From positions 1 to 20,360 of the forward strand of contig DYKH01000098.1 of NCBI GenBank assembly GCA_020722685.1: a stretch of 20,360 nucleotides of DNA, in the 5' to 3' direction. The position numbers and the translations under genes are program-made. This document shows, in pieces, positions 13,487 to 20,360 of this stretch (positions are counted from its first letter, which is position 1; each line of letters starts with the position of its first letter). Origin of the DNA: Caldithrix sp. (GTDB lineage Bacteria > KSB1 > UBA2214 > DYKH01). The notes below the pieces were generated by a model, which worked only from the letters and a program-made list of their open reading frames with translations, was not told where the DNA came from and searched no databases.

Positions 13487-16264
13487 ATGAACAAGTCTTG
13501 TCAATTTCATGGATTATTTTCGGCAGTTTTCCTCTGCCTGTTCCTGAGCATGCCCGCATTGGCAGTCAACATTCTCAGCGTGCAAGACCCGCAGCAATAC
13601 GGCTCGGCGCCCGGCTTTATCGACGACGCCACGCTGGTGGTGGAGCCGCATGGCGGGTACGTGGAGCAATCGCTGTATCTGAGCTATTCGGATCACGGCC
13701 AGTATCCCGCCGGCCGGCAAATCGAGATCGTGCATCGCTTCGAGCTACCGCCGGGGTCGGTGATCAACGATCTGTGGCTGTGGATCGCCGACAGCGTCAT
13801 GCAGGCGATTATGATGGATACCTGGACTGCGCGCGCCATCTACGACAGCATCGTCAGCCACAAGCGCGATCCGGCGTTTCTCACCAAAATCGGCGAGCAG
13901 TATGAATTGCACGTCTATCCGCTGACGCCCGGCAGCTTTCGCAAGATCAAAATGAACTTTATCACGCCGACTCGCTGGCTGGGGGAACAGGCTTCGGCCA
14001 CTTTGCCGCTGCCGATGCTGCAGGCAAACAATGCAACGACCAAACCGTTGGATATTCTTTTTCGCGAGCAAGAAGACGTCTGGGGCCAGCCGTCCATTGC
14101 CGAATTCCCCGATCGCACTTTTAGGGCATTGAAGGACACGCTGAATTATCGCTACAAAACCTGTTATGTTCCCGACATCACTCAGGCCCAGGCGTTGACT
14201 CTCACCTTCAGCACGAACTTTTTAGATGGTTTTTTCTACAAGTGCTACAAGAAGCCAAGCGATTTGAGCTACTTCCAATTGGGCATCATGCCGCGACTGT
14301 TCTTTGATCTCAGCGCCGACACCTCCCGGCATCGTTTCTTGGTCGGACTGGATTTAAGCGGTACCTTGGAGGACAATCTGCCTGCCCTCCTTCCCAATCT
14401 TCGCAGCACATTGAGTGCGGCCATGAAACCGAACGATCAGTTCAAATTGGTGGCCGTAGGCGGCGGCAAGATACAAAGATATTCTCAAGAATGGATGCCG
14501 GGCGATTCGGCCATGGTCCGAGCGGTGCTGCAGGAATTTCAGCAAAGCGATTTGGGCCGCACTCTGCAACAGATGCACAAACCGCACATTCTCTATTGCG
14601 ATCCGCACGCCGCCCAGTGCTGGCGATTTCCGGGCCTCGAAGATCTCGCCACTTTTGAGATTCAAAATTCCATCCAATCCAGCACCAATTTCTTTTCCTC
14701 GGCGGACGTCATTGCTGCTTACGAGCATGGTCACGAAAATATTTTGGACGACACACAGTTGGCCAAAGTCACGGCGGTGCTGGATTCGTTTTTCACGCAC
14801 GGCGGGCGATTGTTGAGCTTTTATGATTACAATCGAGTGGGAAAGGAAATACTCGCCTCCTATTACATCACCGGCTTGACGACCCGAGAACGTTTCAAAG
14901 GCATGCTGTATCGAAATCCCGACGGCTACTTTGGCAAGAACTTTCCGGCATCTGTGTATCACCCGGTGGTCAATTTTCTGGAGTACGACGATGCCGGCGT
15001 CAAGGTCGAGCTGATGGATGGCGAGGGACATCCCGCGGTTATCTCCAAGAAAGTCAAAAATGGGCTGCTGGTGGTGAGCGGCATCTGGGCGTTCTCCGAT
15101 GACGGCGCCCTGCGAGCCATGCTCGGCATACCGCTGTTGTGCTTGAATCCGCAGTCGAAATACCAGCAATTGCCGCAGTTGCTAAGCGAGTTGAAAGGTA
15201 TCTATCAAGGGGACGCTTTTGATAGAGCGATTATTTTGAGCAATTCTGATTCTCTCTTCCAACCCATGGCAGCGGCGAGTTGGGCAAAAACCTATCTGCA
15301 AGATTTCAACACCGGCATCCCCATCGTCCACACCGTTACTCTGCTGCAGGGCAAGTATTTCAAACCGCCATCCGTCACCGTCGATAATGTGGAATACTAT
15401 GGCAGCGGCTATCTGCTAAAGCAACTGTCAGATCAATCAAATGGTCTTCACTTTGAAAGGCACACGGATGATTGGGCTTACATGGCCGCTTCCTTGTCGC
15501 CCTATTCTGTCCCGCTGCGGGAAGAGCTTGAATTGGATGTCATCGTGGACGGCGGCATCGGCCAGAGCATCGAGACGCGCGAGGTGGATCCCAAACCCAA
15601 CGATCCCAACAAGCCGATCTTTTTCATCGGCTCCGGCAAAGGACAAAACGCCTTCGAGTTCGATTTCCACGCGAAATTCCAAGGCCGGGATTCGACCATC
15701 CATAAAAAGATGGAGCTTCCCATCATGGCGGATTCGCTCACCTTCGGCAAAATCATTCCCGCCATGTTGGCGTTTGAAAAGCTGCGCGACCTGCTCAACA
15801 CCGCCGGCTATGACACGGCGACCATCGTGCAATTGGCGATAAAGAATAATTTGCTTTGCGACTATACCGCGCTCCTTTGTCTCGAACCCAACGACACGCT
15901 GCATTTCCTTCGCAATCCGCTCATCGAAGACGGTTTCCTCTCTGCCGTCGAGAAAGAAGAAGAGCCGGCCGATTCGCTGAGACTGGAACTGTTCCCCAAT
16001 CCCTTCAACGAGAGGACCCAGATCAGCCTAAACCTGCCAAAACTGAGCGAGACAAGCGTGAGCATCTACAACATTCGCGGCCAATTGGTTACCGAGATCG
16101 TCCGCTCAGAGATGCTTGTCGGCAGAAAAAGCTTTTTCTGGGATGGAATGAGTTCTACGGGTCAGCCGGTGAGCAGCGGCATCTATTTCGTACATGTCAC
16201 CATTCGCCCGGAAAAGAGCAGTCATTTGCCCAGCTTGCTTGGCAGGGTACTGCTGCTAAGGTAG
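13487..16264 (+). CDS. VIT/vWA-family giant surface protein with inserted domain
   Basis: 925-residue exported paralogue of the protein at 8280. Signal peptide 1-26 (ends PALA). The VIT region is about 40-220 (LPPGSVINDLWLWI, TARAIYDSIVSHKRDPAFL). The vWA-like region starts at FLVGLDLSGT with MIDAS D289-x-S291-x-T293. About residues 362-558 form an inserted alpha/beta region with FFTHGGRLLSFYDYN and GLLVVSGIWAFSDDGALRAMLG, which look like a glutamine-amidotransferase-type Rossmann fold without an obvious catalytic Cys. The vWA then resumes with AFDRAIILSNSDS (585-589), where the usual TDG is lost. KNNLLCDYTALLCLEPND matches the family's closing segment. The sorting domain begins at FPNPFN 836-841. 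GAGGAG nine bases before ATG 13487 sets the start; TTG 13481 is too close. Metal binding is probably altered; function unknown. Confidence 0.85.
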   Translation: MNKSCQFHGLFSAVFLCLFLSMPALAVNILSVQDPQQYGSAPGFIDDATLVVEPHGGYVEQSLYLSYSDHGQYPAGRQIEIVHRFELPPGSVINDLWLWIADSVMQAIMMDTWTARAIYDSIVSHKRDPAFLTKIGEQYELHVYPLTPGSFRKIKMNFITPTRWLGEQASATLPLPMLQANNATTKPLDILFREQEDVWGQPSIAEFPDRTFRALKDTLNYRYKTCYVPDITQAQALTLTFSTNFLDGFFYKCYKKPSDLSYFQLGIMPRLFFDLSADTSRHRFLVGLDLSGTLEDNLPALLPNLRSTLSAAMKPNDQFKLVAVGGGKIQRYSQEWMPGDSAMVRAVLQEFQQSDLGRTLQQMHKPHILYCDPHAAQCWRFPGLEDLATFEIQNSIQSSTNFFSSADVIAAYEHGHENILDDTQLAKVTAVLDSFFTHGGRLLSFYDYNRVGKEILASYYITGLTTRERFKGMLYRNPDGYFGKNFPASVYHPVVNFLEYDDAGVKVELMDGEGHPAVISKKVKNGLLVVSGIWAFSDDGALRAMLGIPLLCLNPQSKYQQLPQLLSELKGIYQGDAFDRAIILSNSDSLFQPMAAASWAKTYLQDFNTGIPIVHTVTLLQGKYFKPPSVTVDNVEYYGSGYLLKQLSDQSNGLHFERHTDDWAYMAASLSPYSVPLREELELDVIVDGGIGQSIETREVDPKPNDPNKPIFFIGSGKGQNAFEFDFHAKFQGRDSTIHKKMELPIMADSLTFGKIIPAMLAFEKLRDLLNTAGYDTATIVQLAIKNNLLCDYTALLCLEPNDTLHFLRNPLIEDGFLSAVEKEEEPADSLRLELFPNPFNERTQISLNLPKLSETSVSIYNIRGQLVTEIVRSEMLVGRKSFFWDGMSSTGQPVSSGIYFVHVTIRPEKSSHLPSLLGRVLLLR

Positions 16265-16283
16265 GAACAGGAAGCAGAATCTC

Positions 16284-16306
16284 GTGCCGACGATCTTCGT
16301 CGGTGC
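16284..16306. repeat. Hairpin after the second VIT/vWA gene
   Basis: GTGCCGACGA and TCGTCGGTGC flank a three-base TCT loop; seven inner pairs are perfect and three outer ones include G-U pairs. It lies 20 bases after the stop. GGTGGA-A-TCCACC forms another short palindrome at about 16361-16373. No T-run follows either, so a terminator role is uncertain. The 186-base gap otherwise holds only the ribosome site of the next gene. Confidence 0.5.
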
Positions 16307-16450
16307 GGCGATTGGACGCTCCGCGTTCCGATCTTTTCCAAGAACGAAAAGGTCAAAGAGGTGGAATCCACCGACGGTTCCTGATTTTGTGAACGCAGCA
16401 GAAGTTGCTTTCAATCGAGGTGCATCGCAGCCAGCGTAGAGGTAGAAAAA

Positions 16451-18631
16451 ATGAGAAAAGGAAAATCTCCATTACGCCCGTTCCTAGCGATTTGCCTTGC
16501 GGTTTCCGCGACTTTCGCTCAAGAATGGCATTGGACAAAGGACGATCTCGCTCTCAATCCTTCCGGCGTTGATTTGGAAAGTCTTTACAACTTTACCTTG
16601 GGTGATTTAAATAATGATGGCTTGATGGACATCGTGGGCATTAGTAATTCGTATAACATGGTAGCGCTTCGTGGGCTAGCGACGGAATACGCTCCTTATT
16701 GGGAAGAGGCACCGGAATTAACGATTGGCCTCCCAAATCCTTGCACTGCTGCCGGAGTGACGTTAGCCGACCTCGACGGCGACGGTACATTGGACATAGT
16801 ATTCCGCGAGCGAAATTATTCCTCTGATGCTCCTCTTTGGCGCCTGACGTACTGGACCAGAGATTCTTTGGGCCAGTGGTTCCATCCGCTGGGCTACTTT
16901 CGCAATGTCCAGGATCAACTGTCCTGGCATACAAACGAACCCGTTTTTAGAGACTGCGACGGGGATAAGGATCTGGACTTGGTCCTGCCGACCGAAGATG
17001 AACTTGGGAACCCCATCATGCGATTCTATAGAAACATTGGCAACACAACCTTCCCGGTATGGCAGGAAGATACGACACGGATGGGCCAGGTTAATCAAAC
17101 GCGCATCGGCTATGATTCATGGTCCCCTTTCTTGGCGCACATGAACGGCGATACCCTTTTGGACCTTGGGGTTGCTTACATCATCGAAGGGTCATACAAC
17201 CTCGCTTTTTATCCGGGGATTCTCGATTCGACTGGCCTTACCTGGTCAGATAAGGTGCAGCAAAATTTGTTATCACCCCCCAAATCTTGGTTCCATGGAT
17301 CTATTCAAAGGGTTCTGCTTTTCGATATGAATCAAGATAAACGGGATGACTTGATCATTCTTGAGCCACAACACACCGCAAGAGTGTATTTGGCCACAGG
17401 AAGACAGGAAGCCTATCTTGATCTGTCCTATTTTCAATTCGGCACCTTGCAGTTTTATTGGCTTGCTCCAGTTTACCTCTTTGACTATGATAAGGATTCG
17501 ATCCTTGAGATGCTAATCCCGCATGCGAGATATTTCTTTGTTGGATGGGATATTTGGTATCAATTCTATGAGCAAGCCAAATTAGCAAATTGGACTTTAT
17601 GGCAAAGTGCAATGGGCTTCGCTCTGGATTACGGATCATCTGGAAATCATTTTAGCGCTCAGATTCTGGATTTGGATAGGAATGGTCTAAGCGAGGTCGT
17701 CTATTCAGATGAGACTTTTGCCCCGGTGGGACATGATATTTTACGGGTGTATGAGAACTCTGATCTGTTTCTACAAGGTGTGTGGTTCGCACGAGACGAT
17801 CTCCTGCTCCCCTTCCGCGGCGGAAAACGAGACACAACCTATTCAGAACCCGCCTTTGCCGATCTGAATGGGGACGGAGAACAGGACCTTTTCATTACCG
17901 AGAGGATTTTCTCCGGCAATGAAGTGATCGGTGTTCACTATTGCTTTTTCGAGGCGGCCCGCGTGATCGACGACAGCTTTCGGTGCGTACAGACTTGGGT
18001 TAAAGCGCCACACTGGCTATCCGGCCTGGAGGACACTCTCTACTATCACAGCACTTTTGCGGATATCGATCAGGACGGCGACCAGGATTTGATCTTTGGA
18101 ACTGAAAAGGGGACCGTACAAGCTTATCTGAACATTGGCGACGCCCACAGACCCAAATGGCAAAAGGATGATTCTGTCTTTCCAGGAATTGAGATTGGCC
18201 GAAATGCTATGCCTACCTTTGGTGACCTTGACGAGGACGGCAGGCTTGATTTGTTTTTGGCAAATCGGGAAGGAAAACTGAGCTACTATCGCAACGAGTC
18301 CGTTGTGCACGTCGACGGCAGTGCAAACAAAGCTGTGGAGTCGTTTCAGTTAGAACAGAACTATCCCAATCCCTTCAACCTATCGACGGTCATTCGCTAT
18401 GAGCTGCCCAATAGTGCACCGGTCAATGTCAAAATCTATGACACCACAGGTCGGCTTGTCAGAACCTTGTTGCACCAAATGCAAACTGCCGGTATTCACA
18501 GCCTCAAATGGGACGGCACAAATTCGAAAGGTAACTTGGCTGCTACTGGAATCTACATTTGTCGAATCGAGTTTACCACAGCCGACGGGCGAAAGGTGGT
18601 ACAGAGCAGAAAAATGAGTTTACTTCGATAA
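16451..18631 (+). CDS. FG-GAP/VCBS-type beta-propeller surface protein with sorting domain
   Basis: 726-residue exported protein. Signal peptide 1-23 (ends ATFA, before QEWHW). The body carries about ten integrin-alpha-like Ca-binding loops of type DxNxDGxxD: clear ones are DLNNDGLMDI, DLDGDGTLDI, DCDGDKDLDL, DLNGDGEQDL, DIDQDGDQDL and DLDEDGRLDL; degenerate ones are HMNGDTLLDL, DMNQDKRDDL, DYDKDSILEM and DLDRNGLSEV. These suggest one or two FG-GAP propellers. The sorting domain starts at YPNPFN 638-643 and ends KMSLLR. GAGG sits eight bases before ATG 16451. Proteins of this kind usually act in adhesion or carbohydrate/protein binding at the cell surface; the ligand is not visible. Base composition of the middle part is somewhat more AT-rich than the 13487 gene. 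Confidence 0.9.
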   Translation: MRKGKSPLRPFLAICLAVSATFAQEWHWTKDDLALNPSGVDLESLYNFTLGDLNNDGLMDIVGISNSYNMVALRGLATEYAPYWEEAPELTIGLPNPCTAAGVTLADLDGDGTLDIVFRERNYSSDAPLWRLTYWTRDSLGQWFHPLGYFRNVQDQLSWHTNEPVFRDCDGDKDLDLVLPTEDELGNPIMRFYRNIGNTTFPVWQEDTTRMGQVNQTRIGYDSWSPFLAHMNGDTLLDLGVAYIIEGSYNLAFYPGILDSTGLTWSDKVQQNLLSPPKSWFHGSIQRVLLFDMNQDKRDDLIILEPQHTARVYLATGRQEAYLDLSYFQFGTLQFYWLAPVYLFDYDKDSILEMLIPHARYFFVGWDIWYQFYEQAKLANWTLWQSAMGFALDYGSSGNHFSAQILDLDRNGLSEVVYSDETFAPVGHDILRVYENSDLFLQGVWFARDDLLLPFRGGKRDTTYSEPAFADLNGDGEQDLFITERIFSGNEVIGVHYCFFEAARVIDDSFRCVQTWVKAPHWLSGLEDTLYYHSTFADIDQDGDQDLIFGTEKGTVQAYLNIGDAHRPKWQKDDSVFPGIEIGRNAMPTFGDLDEDGRLDLFLANREGKLSYYRNESVVHVDGSANKAVESFQLEQNYPNPFNLSTVIRYELPNSAPVNVKIYDTTGRLVRTLLHQMQTAGIHSLKWDGTNSKGNLAATGIYICRIEFTTADGRKVVQSRKMSLLR

Positions 18632-18796
18632 GCACCAGCCACAAGTATTCCGGATGTGCGAGCATTATTTCGTAGTGTTCCGTTCGGTTTCTATGTTGAT
18701 ATTGACCCTTACATGTTTGGAATACGCCCCTTTTGGATGCTGTTGGAGTAGGATGCTAAACTGTCTTTAGAAGCAAAATCCCCAGGAGCCAACAGC

Positions 18797-19705
18797 ATGT
18801 CCGAAATCACCACCCTGGCCCACAAGCCGGAATGGCTCAAAATCAGTCTGCGCAAGGGGACGGAAAATTTCTCTCACCTCAAGAAACTGATGCGAGAGAA
18901 AAACCTGCATTCCGTCTGCGAGGAAGCAAGATGCCCCAACATCCATGAATGCTGGGGCGAGAGGAAAACCGTCACCTTCATGATTCTGGGCGATATCTGT
19001 ACCCGCGCCTGCGCATTTTGTGCTGTAACCAGCGGCCGGCCCACAGCGCTCGATTTGCAGGAACCGGCCAGAGTGGCGGATGCCGTGGCCACCATGCAAT
19101 TGCGCCATGTGGTCATCACCGCAGTGGCGCGGGACGATCTGCAAGATGGAGGCGCTTCCATCTTTGCCGAAACCATCCGTGCCCTCCGGCGCAAGATCCC
19201 TACTTGCACCGTTGAAGTCCTGCCTTCGGATATGATGGGCGACTACAAAAGTCTCAAAACCGTGATGGACGCCAGACCGGACATTCTCAATCACAATATC
19301 GAAACGGTACGCCGTCTTTCGAACCGGGTGCGTTCCAAGGCCAAATATGATCGTTCGCTGGAGCTGCTGTGCCGGGCAAAATCCATGCAGCCGCGCACCC
19401 TGACCAAGTCCAGCATCATGATCGGATTGGGTGAAAGCCGGGAGGAAATCCTCGAAGCAATGGACGATTTGTTGGCCAATAAAGTCGATATCCTTACCAT
19501 CGGGCAATACTTGCCACCCACTCTGAAACATGGGAAATATCTGCCGGTGCAAAAATACTGGCACCCGGACGAGTTTAGTGATCTGAAAGCCGTTGCCCTT
19601 GGCAAAGGCTTTCGGCATTGCGAATCCGGCCCCATGGTGCGCTCCTCCTACCACGCCGATGAACAAGCGAGAGCCGCAAGAGAGGGATTCGTCGAATCAA
19701 GGTAA
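18797..19705 (+). CDS. lipA: Lipoyl synthase (radical SAM)
   Basis: Cytoplasmic enzyme that inserts two sulfurs into octanoyl groups on lipoyl domains of dehydrogenase complexes and GcvH. 302 residues, normal for LipA. All iron-sulfur ligands are visible: auxiliary cluster C41, C46, C52 ([12 protein letters not shown]) with the C-terminal RSSYH motif (282-286) supplying the serine ligand, and radical-SAM cluster C68, C72, C75 (CTRACAFC). Other family blocks present are [32 protein letters not shown] and [13 protein letters not shown] eight bases before ATG 18797 supports the start. It is preceded by a 165-base gap with no clear terminator, and is probably a separate transcription unit from the surface-protein array. 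No lipB lies in the window. Confidence 0.97.
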   Translation: MSEITTLAHKPEWLKISLRKGTENFSHLKKLMREKNLHSVCEEARCPNIHECWGERKTVTFMILGDICTRACAFCAVTSGRPTALDLQEPARVADAVATMQLRHVVITAVARDDLQDGGASIFAETIRALRRKIPTCTVEVLPSDMMGDYKSLKTVMDARPDILNHNIETVRRLSNRVRSKAKYDRSLELLCRAKSMQPRTLTKSSIMIGLGESREEILEAMDDLLANKVDILTIGQYLPPTLKHGKYLPVQKYWHPDEFSDLKAVALGKGFRHCESGPMVRSSYHADEQARAAREGFVESR

Positions 19706-19714
19706 AAATTCCAG

Positions 19715-19744
19715 TTGTTTTTTGTGAGAATTTTGGCGTAAATT
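19715..19744 (+). promoter_or_regulatory. Possible sigma70-type promoter before efp
   Basis: TTGTTT (19715) and TAAATT (19739) are 18 bases apart in the AT-rich 116-base gap between lipA and the elongation factor P gene. The match to -35/-10 consensus is moderate and promoter rules for this lineage are not known to me. Confidence 0.3.
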
Positions 19745-19821
19745 AGTGCCGCAGAAATTAACCACTCGGTCACACTTCCTGCACTAACAATCATCTTGAA
19801 TATCACAAGGAGTTTTCTCTT

Positions 19822-20360
19822 ATGGCTTCGATTTCCGAGTTCCGCAAAGGAATGGCAATTCGTTTCAACAATGACATCTGGATTATCACGGAATTTCAGC
19901 ATGTGACGCCCGGCAACTGGCGCGCCATGGTGCGCACCAAGCTGAAGAATGCCAAGACCGGTCGCGTCATTGAAAACACTTTCAGGATGACTGATGCGAT
20001 TGATGAAGTGCGTTTGGAAGAAAAGGATATGCAGTATCTCTACGAATCCGAAGGCGATCTTTATTTCATGGATACGGAAACCTATGATCAAACCTTCATC
20101 GCCAGCGCGCTGTTAGGAGAGCAGAAGCGATTTCTAAAGGAGGGAAATCTTTGCAAGATCATGTTCCTGGAGGGAAACGCCATTGCCGCAGAATTGCCGT
20201 TGTTCATCAATTTCAAGGTGACGGAAGCCGAGCCGGGGATCAAGGGCGACTCGGCAACCAATATCATGAAGAACGCCATCCTGGAGACAGGGGCGAAAGT
20301 GCAGGTCCCCCTATTTGTCAATGTCGGGGACGTGCTCAAAATCGACACGCGCACGGGGAA
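19822..20360 (+). CDS. efp: Elongation factor P, 3' end beyond window
   Basis: Translation factor that binds between the P and E sites of stalled ribosomes and speeds peptide-bond formation at proline runs. 179 residues are visible of about 187. It opens MASISEFRKGMAI and shows the KOW-like N-terminal domain, a central OB domain (YLYESEGDLYFMDTETYDQ) and the signature ATGAxVQVPLFVNVGD-like block followed by VLKIDTRTG at the edge. AAGGAG (19807-19812) lies nine bases before ATG 19822. The tip of the loop that reaches the peptidyl-transferase centre reads TPGNWR, so the usually modified Lys (K34 in E. coli) is replaced by Asn32. Either no modification occurs or a different type of EF-P is used. 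Confidence 0.95.
   Translation, partial: MASISEFRKGMAIRFNNDIWIITEFQHVTPGNWRAMVRTKLKNAKTGRVIENTFRMTDAIDEVRLEEKDMQYLYESEGDLYFMDTETYDQTFIASALLGEQKRFLKEGNLCKIMFLEGNAIAAELPLFINFKVTEAEPGIKGDSATNIMKNAILETGAKVQVPLFVNVGDVLKIDTRTG

Noticed and set aside
14354..15169. Reverse open frame of 271 codons
   Set aside because: It is antisense to the second VIT/vWA gene; no domain or ribosome site.
18767..19666. Reverse open frame of 299 codons
   Set aside because: It is antisense to lipA, which has all expected cysteine motifs.

Overview
The window looks like a chromosome segment from a Gram-negative, FCB-type bacterium, most likely an uncultured KSB1/Calditrichota/Zixibacteria-like lineage. This is an inference. 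Most of the exported proteins end in a FlgD-Ig-like (type IX-secretion 'type A'-like) C-terminal domain with the YPNPFN signature and a final KMSLV-type tail. A GAF-type sigma54 activator sits beside a PEGA-domain Ser/Thr kinase, and DUF5683-like and VIT/vWA proteins are present. No rRNA, tRNA or CRISPR array was seen.

Layout. 1-927 is the 3' part of a glutamate dehydrogenase gene. 1098-5295 is a tightly packed + strand group: a secreted Ig/carboxypeptidase-regulatory-like protein, a GAF-AAA+-Fis sigma54-dependent activator that overlaps it, and a membrane Ser/Thr kinase with two extracytoplasmic PEGA domains. 5444-7545 is a translationally coupled pair, a kelch propeller with a sorting domain and a DUF5683-like membrane protein. 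7875-18631 is an accessory array of surface-protein genes: an orphan sorting domain, a VIT/vWA protein, a reverse-strand AT-rich lipoprotein flanked by two degenerate sorting-domain tails, a VIT-like small protein, a lamin-tail/CarboxypepD-like protein, a second VIT/vWA paralogue with an inserted domain, and an FG-GAP repeat protein. 18797 to the end returns to housekeeping genes: lipoyl synthase and the 5' part of elongation factor P.

Working model (inference). The kinase senses envelope state through its PEGA domains and may act together with the adjacent sigma54 activator. The neighbouring genes supply surface-displayed or exported beta-propeller, VIT/vWA and FG-GAP proteins that share one C-terminal export/anchoring domain. 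The array is recombinationally active: sorting-domain tails survive as fragments at 10418-10517 and 11548-11778, a MITE-like 99-bp element lies between them and the lipoprotein gene, and three copies of a nested palindrome with a compensating base-pair change sit at gene 3' ends (3638, 8218, 10381), with a looser relative at 7549.

The most notable items are the palindrome family with covariation, the kinase/sigma54-activator pair with a degenerate kinase glycine loop, the VIT/vWA paralogue with a nested domain and altered MIDAS, and the evidence for turnover of sorting-domain cassettes.
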